DNA of 64,000 bases from Caballeronia humi (GTDB lineage: Bacteria; Pseudomonadota; Gammaproteobacteria; Burkholderiales; Burkholderiaceae). This document shows positions 23,954 to 34,211 of the stretch, piece after piece (position 1 is the first letter of the stretch; every line of letters begins with the position of its first letter). The stretch lies in NCBI RefSeq assembly GCF_001544475.1, contig NZ_FCNW02000002.1, forward strand, positions 186,001 to 250,000, given 5' to 3'. Both the position numbers and the translations under genes were made by a program. The notes beneath the pieces are model-generated. The model made no database searches, was not told the origin of the DNA, and saw only the letters and a list, made by a program, of their open reading frames with translations.

Positions 23954-26548
23954 ATGCCCCGCAGAAAGTTGTTCGATCCCGCCCGCACAATTGCGAAAGT
24001 CCGCAGCTGGTCCCACGCTCATCGCCTGCAGCGTTTCACCGCGCCCGTCCTCACGGTCGTCGTGTGCGCGCTCCTGCTCGCCGTGTTCCAGCACCTGTCG
24101 CAAACCGTCGATTACAAATCGGTGATGCGGCAATTGCGCCATCTGCCCCTCGATGCCTGGGGCGCCGCGCTTTTCGCCACCGCGCTCAGCTTCGGCGCGC
24201 TGATCGGGCGCGATGGCGTCGGGCTGCGGCACGTCGGCGTGCAGGTGCCGCGCTCGCTGCTATGGGTCGGCGCGACGGTAGGCTCGGCGCTCGGCAACGC
24301 GACCGGTTTCGGCGCGCTCACCGGCGGCGCGGTGCGCTGCCGCGTGTACGGCGCGGCGGACGTGACGCCCGCTCAGGTCGGCCGGCTCACGGTGTTCACG
24401 AGCGTCACGCTCGCGCTATCGCTGGTGCTGATGACAGCGGTCGGCATGATCGTTTCCGCCGATACCCTGGCTCGCATGATGCCGCTTTCGCCCGTCGCGC
24501 TGCGGTCGGCCGGTGCGGCGCTCGTCGTCGTATTCGCCGTGATGATCGCCTGCTGCGGCGCGGCGCCGCGCACGCTGGCCACGCGCTGGACGTGGCTGCG
24601 CTTCATGATTCCCGCGCGCCGCGATTTCGTCGCGCAGATCGTGCTCGCGATCGTCGACGTAATTGCCGCCGGCCTCGCGCTGTGGGCGCTTCTGCCGCAC
24701 GCGCAAGTCGGCTTCGGCGATTTCATCACCGTGTTCTCCGCCGCGATGCTGCTCGGCATGATCGGCCATACGCCGGGCGGCGTGGGCGTGTTCGAAGCGT
24801 CGATGGTGTTCGCGCTCGGCGGCACCGTGCAAACGCCCGAAATGGTCGCGGCGCTGCTCGCGTACCGCGCGATCTACTTCGGCGTGCCGCTGATCCTCTC
24901 GGCCGGCGTGATGGCCGCGTTTGAAGGCCGCGCGCTGAAAGGCCGCTTCGCGTTCCTGCGTCCGCGCCACGTATCGCAGCTCGCGCCGCTCTTTTTGAGC
25001 ATCGTCACGTTCGTAGCCGGCTCGATGCTCGTCATCTCCGGCGCGACGCCTGCATTCGCAAAACGCATCGCCACGCTTCAGACGATTCTGCCGCTCTGGG
25101 TGCTTGAAGGCTCGCAATTGCTCGGCAGCGTGCTCGGCGTGCTGTTGCTGTTCGTCGCGCGCGGGCTGCTGCGCCGGCTCGACGCCGCCTGGTGGCTCGC
25201 GATGATTCTGGCGGTCGCGAATCTGGCGCTGTCGCTGGCGAAGGGTCTCGCGTTTGTCGAAGCGGGGGTGCTCGGCTTCCTGATCGTTCTCCTGTTCGCG
25301 ACGCGCGAGCGCTTCAACCGCCGTTCGTCGCTCTTCGCCGAGCGTTTCACGGCGACGTGGCTCGCGTCGGTCGCCGTCGTGATGGTGCTGGCGGTGTGGG
25401 TGATGTTCTTCGCGTTCCGCGACGTTCCTTATAGCGGCGACCTCTGGTGGCAGTTCGCGTTCGACAACCGCGCCCCGCGCGCGCTGCGCGCGACGCTGGC
25501 GGCGGTCCTGTTCGCCGCCGTCTTCGCGATGTGGCAATTGCTGCGTCCGGCCGCTGGCCGCTTCGTGATGCCCGAGCCGCAGGATTTGCTCGACGCCGCG
25601 CGCATTTTCCGCGCGCAGGAGCGCAGCGACGCCGGACTCGCGATGATGGGCGACAAGAGCTTCCTGTTTTCCGAGTCGCGCGAAGCATTTCTGATGTACG
25701 CGAAGCACGGCCGCACGTGGGCCGCGCTGCACGATCCGGTCGGCCCGCGCCGCGAATGGGCTGAACTGATCCGCAAGTTTGTCGAACTCGCGCATGCGCA
25801 CCACGGCCGCGCCGCGTTCTACCAGGTGCGCGCCGACGCACTTCCGCTCTATCTCGACGCCGGCCTCACGCTGATGAAGCTCGGCGAGGAAGCGCACGTC
25901 GTGCTCTCCGATTTCGACCTGAAGGGCTCGCACCGCGCACATCTGCGTTATGCGCTCAAACGCGGCGAACGCGATGGCTTCGACGTCGAAGTGATCGAGC
26001 CGGCGCGCGTGCCCGAAAGCCTGCCGATGCTGCGCGAAATCTCCGATGCGTGGCTCGAAAGCCGTCTCGCGCGCGAAAAGAGCTTCTCGGTGGCGGCGTT
26101 CAACGAGGACTATCTGGCCGCGCAATCGGTGCTGCTGGTGCGCCAGCAGGGCACGCCCGTCGCATTCGTCACGTTCATGACGACCGACATGAACACCGAA
26201 GCGACGGTCGGCGTGATGCGCCATGTGTCCGACGCGTCGCCTTACGCGATGGAGTATCTGTTCACCAAGCTTGCGCTGCATCTGAAGCAGGCGGGGTTCC
26301 AGTCGCTGTCGCTCGGCATCGCGCCGCTTTCCGGCATGCAGCCGACGCCGCTCGCGTCTTACTGGCACCGGCTTGCTGGCCTGATCTGGCGCTTTGGCGG
26401 ACGGTTCTACAATTTCCGCGGCCTGCGCGGATTCAAAAGCAAGTTCCAGCCGCGCTGGGAGCCGCGTTATCTCGCGGCGTCCGGCTCGGTCGGCGTATTT
26501 TTCACTTTGGCGGACCTCTCGCTGCTCGCGGGCGGATGGCGTTCATGA
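23954..26548 (+). CDS. mprF: Phosphatidylglycerol lysyltransferase/flippase MprF
   Basis: An 864-residue two-part protein. The N-terminal part (~1-520) has about 12-14 membrane helices and is the flippase region; it includes the HTPGGVGVFEAS segment typical of the family. The C-terminal cytoplasmic domain (~540-855, DUF2156/GNAT-like) transfers lysine from Lys-tRNA to phosphatidylglycerol, with marks such as GDKSFLFSESREAFLMY and FYNFRGLRGFKSKFQPRWEPRYL split across the end. Lysyl-PG lowers membrane negative charge and gives resistance to cationic peptides and acid. ATG at 23954 is used; TTG at 23942 is possible, and neither has a strong ribosome site. It overlaps acvB by 4 bases. Confidence 0.93.
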   Translation: MPRRKLFDPARTIAKVRSWSHAHRLQRFTAPVLTVVVCALLLAVFQHLSQTVDYKSVMRQLRHLPLDAWGAALFATALSFGALIGRDGVGLRHVGVQVPRSLLWVGATVGSALGNATGFGALTGGAVRCRVYGAADVTPAQVGRLTVFTSVTLALSLVLMTAVGMIVSADTLARMMPLSPVALRSAGAALVVVFAVMIACCGAAPRTLATRWTWLRFMIPARRDFVAQIVLAIVDVIAAGLALWALLPHAQVGFGDFITVFSAAMLLGMIGHTPGGVGVFEASMVFALGGTVQTPEMVAALLAYRAIYFGVPLILSAGVMAAFEGRALKGRFAFLRPRHVSQLAPLFLSIVTFVAGSMLVISGATPAFAKRIATLQTILPLWVLEGSQLLGSVLGVLLLFVARGLLRRLDAAWWLAMILAVANLALSLAKGLAFVEAGVLGFLIVLLFATRERFNRRSSLFAERFTATWLASVAVVMVLAVWVMFFAFRDVPYSGDLWWQFAFDNRAPRALRATLAAVLFAAVFAMWQLLRPAAGRFVMPEPQDLLDAARIFRAQERSDAGLAMMGDKSFLFSESREAFLMYAKHGRTWAALHDPVGPRREWAELIRKFVELAHAHHGRAAFYQVRADALPLYLDAGLTLMKLGEEAHVVLSDFDLKGSHRAHLRYALKRGERDGFDVEVIEPARVPESLPMLREISDAWLESRLAREKSFSVAAFNEDYLAAQSVLLVRQQGTPVAFVTFMTTDMNTEATVGVMRHVSDASPYAMEYLFTKLALHLKQAGFQSLSLGIAPLSGMQPTPLASYWHRLAGLIWRFGGRFYNFRGLRGFKSKFQPRWEPRYLAASGSVGVFFTLADLSLLAGGWRS

Positions 26549-27813
26549 AATTTTTGTTGAAGGTCGCGGCGGTTTCGCTCGCGCTGATCTCCGCGGCCCA
26601 CGCCGCCACGATCCCGGGCGGCCGCTACGGCCAGGTCACGCTGACGAAGCCCGTCGGCGAAATGCGCGGCTTCGTCGTGCTGTTTTCGGAAAAAAGCGGC
26701 TGGAGCCCGGCCGATCAGCAAGCCGCCGATGCGCTCTCGAAGAACGGCGCGATGGTCGTCGGCGTGGATACGGAGCATTACGCGGCGCGCCTGAAATCGC
26801 CGGCGGAAAAGGAAAGCTGTCACAACCTCGTCGGCGATGCCGAAGCCGTGAGCCATCAACTCGAACGCGGCGTGCAGACGAGCCGTTATTTCGCGCCGAT
26901 CGTCGCGGGCACGGGGCAAGGCGCGATCCTCGCCGAGCGGATTCTGGCGCAGGCGCCGGAAAACACCGTCGCGGGCGCCGTTTCGCTCGACGCCGAGAAG
27001 CAACTCGACCCGCGCTTCGACCTCTGCCCGCCGGACCCGACGATCACGCACGGCAAGGGCCTGCCGGGCTTCGTCGAGCGCGGCGCGATGCAGGCGGGGC
27101 GCACCAGGGCCGACGCACTCGTCGCGATGACGGCGCCGCATCTGCGCGCGACCGTCGAGCGCGAGGAAGACGTGTCCGACCTGCCGCTGGTCGAACTGCG
27201 CGCGTCCCGTCCGACCGACCTGCTCGCGATCGTCATTTCCGGCGACGGCGGCTGGCGCGATCTCGACAAGACGATGGCCGAAGCGCTGCAGCGCGAAGGC
27301 GTATCGGTGATCGGCATCGACGCGCTGCGCTACTTCTGGAGCGAGAAGACGCCGCAGCAGACCGCGCACGACCTCGGCCGCGTGATCCAGACTTACAACG
27401 CGCGCTGGCATACGAGCCACGTCGCGCTGGTCGGCTACTCGTTCGGCGCCGATGTGATGCCGTTCGCTTACAACCGTCTGCCGGACGCGTTGCGCGCGAA
27501 GGTGTCGTATGTGTCGCTGATGGGGTTCGCGCCGACGGCGGATTTCCAGATTCGCGTGACCGGCTGGCTCGGCATGCCGGCAAGCGACAAGGCGCTGCCC
27601 GTAAAGGGCGAGCTGGCGAAGCTGCCGCCCGCGATCGTGCAGTGCATCTACGGGGAGAAGGAAGAGGACACCCTGTGTCCGACGCTGACGAAGACGGGTA
27701 TCGACGTGGTCAGGCTGCCGGGCGATCACCACTTCGGCGGCGATTACGATGCGCTCGCCAAGCGCATTCTCGGCGGGTGGCAGAAGCAGATTGCTGCGCG
27801 CAACGGGGCGTAA
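26545..27813 (+). CDS. acvB: AcvB/VirJ-family lysyl-phosphatidylglycerol hydrolase
   Basis: A 422-residue periplasmic protein with signal peptide (MKFLLKVAAVSLALISAAHA). Two alpha/beta-hydrolase-like parts follow. The C-terminal VirJ domain carries the nucleophile elbow GYSFGAD with Ser299, SGDGGWRDLDK at its start and a late His in PGDHHFGGD. In Agrobacterium and Rhizobium, AcvB/AtvA hydrolyses lysyl-PG and is needed for acid tolerance, so a gene fused by overlap to mprF would balance synthesis and removal of the same lipid. The ATGA overlap with mprF implies coupling; an in-frame ATG three codons earlier (26536) is possible. Confidence 0.87.
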   Translation: MKFLLKVAAVSLALISAAHAATIPGGRYGQVTLTKPVGEMRGFVVLFSEKSGWSPADQQAADALSKNGAMVVGVDTEHYAARLKSPAEKESCHNLVGDAEAVSHQLERGVQTSRYFAPIVAGTGQGAILAERILAQAPENTVAGAVSLDAEKQLDPRFDLCPPDPTITHGKGLPGFVERGAMQAGRTRADALVAMTAPHLRATVEREEDVSDLPLVELRASRPTDLLAIVISGDGGWRDLDKTMAEALQREGVSVIGIDALRYFWSEKTPQQTAHDLGRVIQTYNARWHTSHVALVGYSFGADVMPFAYNRLPDALRAKVSYVSLMGFAPTADFQIRVTGWLGMPASDKALPVKGELAKLPPAIVQCIYGEKEEDTLCPTLTKTGIDVVRLPGDHHFGGDYDALAKRILGGWQKQIAARNGA

Positions 27814-27823
27814 AGCAGTAAGA

Positions 27824-27853
27824 AGCCGCGCGCGCCATCATGGCGGCGCGGCT
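27824..27853. terminator. GC-rich hairpin after acvB, possible terminator
   Basis: The arms agccgcgc (27824-27831) and gcgcggct (27846-27853) pair fully, with a shorter inner stem gcc/ggc. It sits between the convergent acvB and DUF1993 stops. There is no T-run on either side, so termination may be weak or Rho-aided. Confidence 0.4.
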
Positions 27854-27867
27854 AGCCGTCGCTCGAA

Positions 27868-28377
27868 TTACTTCAACAGCCCCAGATAATCCATTTTCCC
27901 GATTGGCACGCCCAGATGCCGCAGGATGTCGTACGCCGTCACGACGTGGAAGTAAAAGTTCGGCAACCCGAACCCCAGCAGATAATCGACGCCGCTGAAG
28001 CTCGGCTGCGCATCCTTGAACTTGACCGTGACGGTGCGCGTGTCGCTGCCGTCGAGTTGCTTCGCGTCGATGCTCTTCAAATACATGATCGTGTTCGCGA
28101 TGCGTTCCTGGAGCGCGTCGAAGCTGTCCTCGTTGTCTTCGAAACGCGGTGCTTCGCCGCCCGCGAGTCGTTGCGCCGAGAGCTTCGACGTATCGCTCGC
28201 GCGCTGGATCTGCGCGGCGAACGGCAGCATGTCGGGCGCAAGCCGGGCGCCGATGATGTCGGCATGCGCGATGCCTTTTTCGTCGGCGAAAGCGGCCGCC
28301 TTTTCGAGCAGCGTGGACAGCACTTCGAGGCCGCGGATGAACGCCGGAATCGACGCGCGATACATCGTCAGGGACAT
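27868..28377 (-). CDS. DUF1993 family protein (DinB-like fold)
   Basis: A 169-residue protein of DUF1993, a helical-bundle family related to DinB/MST domains. Recognisable parts are MYRASIPAFIRGLEVLSTLLEKA split near the start, ARLAPDMLPFAAQIQRASD, and the C-terminal FGLPNFYFHVVTAYDILRHLGVPIGKMDYL. DinB-like proteins often bind metal with three His; here His155-type residues are sparse, so activity is uncertain. AAGGAGA precedes the ATG at 28377 and rules out the longer frame. It is monocistronic and convergent with acvB. Confidence 0.88.
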   Translation of the reverse strand: MSLTMYRASIPAFIRGLEVLSTLLEKAAAFADEKGIAHADIIGARLAPDMLPFAAQIQRASDTSKLSAQRLAGGEAPRFEDNEDSFDALQERIANTIMYLKSIDAKQLDGSDTRTVTVKFKDAQPSFSGVDYLLGFGLPNFYFHVVTAYDILRHLGVPIGKMDYLGLLK

Positions 28378-28455
28378 GGGTGTCTCCTTTTTTGACTGTG
28401 GTTTGACAGGGGCCACAAGGATAGCGCGTCGGGCTTTCGGCTGCCCAAACGAGGC

Positions 28456-28629
28456 TTATGACGGCGTCGTCCGCGCACGGGATTCCCACGCGCGCAAGTC
28501 GGCTTCGTAGCGTTCGAGAGCGGTTTCATAGAGATCGAACACGCACGGATGGCAGCCGCTCTGGCAGCATTCGTCCGGGGCAGGTCGCTCGGGAGGAATC
28601 GGGCGCGGATCGGGGTCTTTATCAGGCAT
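28456..28629 (-). CDS. Oxidoreductase-like domain protein (57 aa)
   Basis: A very small protein matching the oxidoreductase-like N-terminal domain family (PF09791 type): RPIPPERPAPDECCQSGCHPC followed by VFDLYETALERYEADLRAWE. Four Cys in CC-x3-C-x2-C could bind a metal or Fe-S centre. Relatives occur alone in beta-proteobacteria and near the N-terminus of some eukaryotic mitochondrial proteins; no function is established. The ATG at 28629 is used; a TTG at 28644 would add five residues. Confidence 0.75.
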   Translation of the reverse strand: MPDKDPDPRPIPPERPAPDECCQSGCHPCVFDLYETALERYEADLRAWESRARTTPS

Positions 28630-28833
28630 CTCACCGGCGTTCAAAGGCAGTCACGCCATTTTGCGCCGATCAATGTTCGCAGACTTCGGCGGCTAGGTTT
28701 TGGCGTCGTCCGACGGTGTGCCCGATGGCATACTTTGGCGCAGCAGCCGTGAGCCACGGGCATGAGCCGTGGTTTCGCGCGTGGTTCCATAGGGCGACGC
28801 TGCTGCCTCTCGAACGAATGGAAGGCTCCTTCG

Positions 28834-31284
28834 ATGACCAAGACAGCCACGCTCCTTTTTGCCGCGCTCGTCGTCCTTGCGGGCTGCATGCAGTTGCAGC
28901 CGCAGCCGTCGGCCACTGCCACTCAGCCCGACACCCCCTACACCGCCGAAATCCGCCGCACGCAGTCGGGCATCCCGCACATCAAGGCCGCCGACTGGGG
29001 CAGCCTGGGCTTTGGCTACGGCTACGCGCAGGCGGAAGACAACCTCTGCACGCTCGCCGACGCCTTCGTGACCTATCGCGGCGAGCGCTCCGCCTGGTTC
29101 GGCGCAGACGCCCGTCCGCCTGCGGGCGCGACCTTCGGACAGCCGCGCAACATCGACGCCGATTTCTTCTTTCGCTTCATCGTCGATAGTGCCGCCGTCG
29201 AACGCTATCGATCCGCGCAACCGGCCACGCTGCAAAGCTTGATCGAAGGCTTCGCGGCCGGCTACAACCGCTATCTGCGCGACCTCGACGCCGGCCGCTT
29301 CGCCAACGCCCACGCCGCCTGCAAGGGCAAGCCGTGGGTCGAGCGCATCACCGCCGCCGACGTCTACCAGCGGCTGATCGCCGCAAACCTCGCCGGCGGA
29401 TCGACGCAGTTCCTGCAGCAGATCGCGAACGCGCGGCCGCCGCGCGCGCCGTCGGCCGAAGCACCCGCCGCGCCCGGCGAGGTCGAAAAAATCACGCGTG
29501 TCGACATCGGCAAGACGCCCGGCATCGGCAGCAACGCGCTCGCGTTCGGCGCGCCGATCACGCACGACGACAGCAGCCTCCTGTTCGGCAATCCGCACTG
29601 GTTCTGGCGCGGCCCGGACCGCTTCTATCAGGCGCAACTGACGATTCCGGGCGTCGTGAACGTGGCGGGCGTGTCGTTTCTCGGCGTGCCGGTGATCGTG
29701 CTCGGCTTCAATGACAACGTCGCGTGGACGCACACGGTCTCGACCGTGCGCCGCTTCGGCCTGTTCCAGTTGACGCTCGATCCCGCCGACCCGACGCGCT
29801 ACGTCGTCGACGGCCGCTCCGAGCCGATGACGCCCGTGCAGATCACGGTGCAGACGCGCCGTCCCGACGGCTCGACCGAACCGGTCACGCGCACGCTGTA
29901 TCGAACGCGCTTCGGGCCGGTGGTGGATTTGTCGTCGATGGCGCCGGGGCTCGGCTGGACCGCGCAGCGCGCCTTCGCCCTGCGCGACGTGAACGCCGAG
30001 AACAATCGCGCGTTCCTCAACTTCTTCGCGTGGAACCAGGCGCGCTCGCTGACCGATTTCATCTCGATCCAGAAGCGCTTCGCCGCGATGCCGTGGGTCA
30101 ACACGTTCGCGATCGGACGCGGCGACGCGCGCGTCTGGTTCGCCGACATCGGCCCGATGCCGAACGTGCCCGACACCGTTCTCGACACCTGCACGACGCC
30201 CGCCGGCCGCGCGTTCGCGGGCCGCGTGCCGGGCGTCGCGTTCCTCGACGGCGCGAAGAGCGCCTGCGCGTGGCGCGTAGACGATACGGCGGCGCAGGCG
30301 GGCGCGCTCCCCGTCGACGAGATGCCGAGCATCGCGCGCGGCGATTACGTCGGCAATTTCAACGACAGCTACTGGCTCACCAACGCGAACGCGCCGATGA
30401 CGGGTTACCCACGCATCGCGGGCGCGACCGGCACGCCGCAGTCGCTGCGCACGCGCTACGGGCATCTGCTTGCCGCGCAGTTGCAGCGCGAGCCCGGCGG
30501 CATCACGCGCGACGCGCTGAAAACAGCGGTGCTGGATTCCGGATCGATGTCGGAGCGGCTTTACCGGAAGCCGCTGCTCGATGCCGCCTGCAATTTCGGC
30601 GATCCGGCCAACAACCTGCGCGAAGCCTGCGACGTGCTGCGCGTCTGGGACGGCACCGCGAACACCGACGCGCGCGGCGCCAATCTGTGGGACGAATTCT
30701 GGGTGCGCCTCGTGCGCATCGCGCCGGAGCGGCTGTGGGCGAACGCCTTCGATCCCGCCAAGCCGCTCGCGACGCCGGGCGGCTTCAACACGTCGAATCC
30801 GTCGGTGGTGCAGGATTTGAAGCAGGCGCTCGGCGGCGCGGTGCTGGCGCTCAAGCTCAACGGCTTCGCATTGAATTCGCGGCGCGGCGACATCCTCTAC
30901 ACGACGCGCAACGGCGCTCGCGTGCCGCTCTACGGCGGCTGCGACGAAGTCGGGTACTTCGCGGTCGTGTGCGCGCGCCGGCCGCTCGACTCGCGCGGCT
31001 ATTCCATGGACGTGAACGGCCAGGGCGACAGTTACATGCAGGTGGTGTCATTCGGCCAGCAGGGCGTCGATGCGGACACGATGCTCGCGCACTCAGAATC
31101 CGACGATCTCGCGTCCCCGCGTTCCGGCGACGCAACGCGGCTTTTCGCCTCGAAGACGTGGTCGCGCTTTCCTTTCACCGACGCCGCGATCGACGCCGAC
31201 CCGACGCTCGTGCGCGCGACCGTCACCGGCGAACGTGTGCAGGAGCCGGTGCTGCGCCCGGTCGGGCCGCGTCGCGTGCCGTAA
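28834..31284 (+). CDS. Penicillin-acylase-family lipoprotein (Ntn hydrolase)
   Basis: An 816-residue N-terminal-nucleophile acylase precursor. The lipobox LAGC (Cys18) suggests lipid anchoring. An alpha-chain region (~35-200) and linker precede the autocleavage site G-Ser233 in GIGSNALAFG; Ser233 becomes the N-terminal nucleophile of the beta chain. Downstream marks include GNPHWFWRGPDRFYQAQL and GFNDNVAWTHTVS, with the Asn/oxyanion residues of the family. Members cleave acyl groups from beta-lactams, acyl-homoserine lactones or other amides. Quorum-signal acylase is possible but unproved. Most characterised relatives are soluble periplasmic, so the lipobox is worth noting. GGAAGG precedes the ATG. 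Confidence 0.88.
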   Translation: MTKTATLLFAALVVLAGCMQLQPQPSATATQPDTPYTAEIRRTQSGIPHIKAADWGSLGFGYGYAQAEDNLCTLADAFVTYRGERSAWFGADARPPAGATFGQPRNIDADFFFRFIVDSAAVERYRSAQPATLQSLIEGFAAGYNRYLRDLDAGRFANAHAACKGKPWVERITAADVYQRLIAANLAGGSTQFLQQIANARPPRAPSAEAPAAPGEVEKITRVDIGKTPGIGSNALAFGAPITHDDSSLLFGNPHWFWRGPDRFYQAQLTIPGVVNVAGVSFLGVPVIVLGFNDNVAWTHTVSTVRRFGLFQLTLDPADPTRYVVDGRSEPMTPVQITVQTRRPDGSTEPVTRTLYRTRFGPVVDLSSMAPGLGWTAQRAFALRDVNAENNRAFLNFFAWNQARSLTDFISIQKRFAAMPWVNTFAIGRGDARVWFADIGPMPNVPDTVLDTCTTPAGRAFAGRVPGVAFLDGAKSACAWRVDDTAAQAGALPVDEMPSIARGDYVGNFNDSYWLTNANAPMTGYPRIAGATGTPQSLRTRYGHLLAAQLQREPGGITRDALKTAVLDSGSMSERLYRKPLLDAACNFGDPANNLREACDVLRVWDGTANTDARGANLWDEFWVRLVRIAPERLWANAFDPAKPLATPGGFNTSNPSVVQDLKQALGGAVLALKLNGFALNSRRGDILYTTRNGARVPLYGGCDEVGYFAVVCARRPLDSRGYSMDVNGQGDSYMQVVSFGQQGVDADTMLAHSESDDLASPRSGDATRLFASKTWSRFPFTDAAIDADPTLVRATVTGERVQEPVLRPVGPRRVP

Positions 31285-31347
31285 GGAACGGCTATGAGTG
31301 TTGAAACGCGTCTATGATTGAGGTTTAAATCGGATGGAACGACCGTC

Positions 31348-32817
<1,470 letters not shown>

Positions 32818-32837
32818 TGTTTCACGCAGGATGACGG

Positions 32838-32868
32838 AGGCGCGCGGGTGGTTCTGCGCGCCTTTTTT
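32838..32868 (+). terminator. Rho-independent terminator of the M20 peptidase gene
   Basis: Perfect 8-bp stem aggcgcgc/gcgcgcct (32838-32845 with 32856-32863) and a 10-base loop, followed by T through 32868. It lies 20 bases after the stop. Confidence 0.9.
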
Positions 32869-32952
32869 CTCGTCGAAAGTGGTAAGGCCAATCGATCATC
32901 TGTAGAGTATGCTTTCTGTTACGCGACTGCATAAATGGAGACAAAACCTCTG

Positions 32953-34047
32953 ATGACCGACACCAAGATCCCCGAACTCCGCATTCCCGCCGAGGCCCTC
33001 CACACCTACGTCCGCACGATCTGGGAGCGCGCTGGCAGCACGCCGCGCGAGGCGCAACTCGTGGCCGATCATCTCGTGATGGCGAACCTGTCAGGCCACG
33101 ATTCACACGGCGTCGGGATGATCCCGCGCTACGTCGCCTCGCTCGCGGACGGCGAACTCAAGCTCAACGCTCACGCCGAAATCGTCCGCGATGCGGGCGC
33201 GGTGTTGACCATCGACGGCGTCAAGGGTTTTGGCCAGGTCGTCGCCTACGAGGCGATGGAGCACGGCATCGAGCGCGCGAAAAAGCTCGGCGTCTGCGCG
33301 GTCGGCCTGCGCAACGCGCACCACATCGGGCGCATCGGGCACTGGGCCGAGCAGTGCGCGAAGGCCGGCCTCGTGTCGTTTCACTTCGTGAACGTCGCGG
33401 GCGACCCGCTCGTCGCGCCGTTCGGCGGCATCGACCGGCGCTTCGGCACGAATCCGTTCTGCGCCGCGTTCCCGCGCGACGGCAAGACGCCGCTCGTGCT
33501 CGATTTCGCGACGAGCGGCATCGCGTACGGCAAGACCCGCGTCGCGTACAACAAGGGCGTGAAGGTCGCGCCGGGCTACCTGATCGAACACGACGGCACG
33601 CCGACCGTCGAGCCGAAGGTGATGCACGAGGAGCCGTTCGGCTCACTGCTGCCGTTCGGGCTGCACAAGGGATTTGGTCTGGCCGCCATGTGCGAAATTC
33701 TCGGCGGCGCGCTGTCGGGCGGTTACACGACGCGTGAAAGCACGTTGCAGAAGACGAGCGCGATCATGAATTGCATGACGTCGGTGATCCTCGATCCGAA
33801 CGCATTCGATGCACCCGCAGCGCAGGAAGAGGCGGAGGCGTTTATCGAGTGGGTGAAGGCGTCGCCGGTGCAGGCGGGCGTCGAACGCATCTACGCGCCG
33901 GGCGAACCGGAGGACGCGCGCCGCGAAGAGCGCGGCGCGAACGGCGTGCCAATCGATCCGACGACCTGGCAGCAGATTCGCGATGCGGCGGCGGCGTCGG
34001 GGATGGCGGGTGAGGAGATCGAGGGGTTTGTGAGGCAGTTGCGGTAG
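32953..34047 (+). CDS. Malate/L-lactate/ureidoglycolate-type dehydrogenase (Ldh2/YlbC family)
   Basis: A 364-residue NAD(P)-dependent dehydrogenase of the Ldh2 family, which has its own non-Rossmann fold. Marks are the catalytic region NLSGHDSHGVGMIPRYV, VGLRNAHHIGRIGHW, FGTNPFCAAFPRDG, LDFATSGIAYGK and FGLHKGFGLAAMCEILGGALSGG. Substrates in the family include malate, lactate, ureidoglycolate and delta-1-piperideine-2-carboxylate; this copy cannot be assigned. ATG at 32953 is preferred because GGAG lies 12-15 bases before it; an ATG at 32935 has none. It stands between two terminators. Confidence 0.88.
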   Translation: MTDTKIPELRIPAEALHTYVRTIWERAGSTPREAQLVADHLVMANLSGHDSHGVGMIPRYVASLADGELKLNAHAEIVRDAGAVLTIDGVKGFGQVVAYEAMEHGIERAKKLGVCAVGLRNAHHIGRIGHWAEQCAKAGLVSFHFVNVAGDPLVAPFGGIDRRFGTNPFCAAFPRDGKTPLVLDFATSGIAYGKTRVAYNKGVKVAPGYLIEHDGTPTVEPKVMHEEPFGSLLPFGLHKGFGLAAMCEILGGALSGGYTTRESTLQKTSAIMNCMTSVILDPNAFDAPAAQEEAEAFIEWVKASPVQAGVERIYAPGEPEDARREERGANGVPIDPTTWQQIRDAAAASGMAGEEIEGFVRQLR

Positions 34048-34115
34048 GGATTCGAGAATCGCTGGCCGGTGTAGTGCCGGTCACGTGAGCGGGATCGAAG
34101 CTTGATGTAGCTGCG

Positions 34116-34143
34116 GGCGCGAAAACCGCGAAAACCGCGAAAA
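34116..34143. repeat. Short tandem repeat of a 9-base unit
   Basis: Three consecutive copies of cgcgaaaac (the last incomplete) run into the A-tract of the following terminator. Probably local slippage. No known role. Confidence 0.6.
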
Positions 34144-34176
34144 AAGCCGTTCCGCACGTGTTGGAATGGCTTTTTT
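34139..34176. terminator. Bidirectional rho-independent terminator
   Basis: Stem gccgttcc/ggaatggc (one G-T pair) flanked by six A on the left and six T on the right, with a 9-base loop. Either strand reads a stem followed by T, so it can end both the dehydrogenase gene and the convergent epimerase gene. Confidence 0.88.
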
Positions 34177-34211
34177 CTCTTCAGACCAGCGGCATCACGC
34201 CGTACTCGTAA

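Noticed and set aside
24416..26368. A 650-codon minus-strand open frame
   Set aside because: It is antisense to mprF, extremely rich in Arg, His and Gln, and has no domain pattern; the plus strand has a complete MprF.
28693..30465. A 590-codon minus-strand open frame
   Set aside because: It is antisense to the acylase gene and has the low-complexity Arg/Ala/Val composition of a shadow frame.
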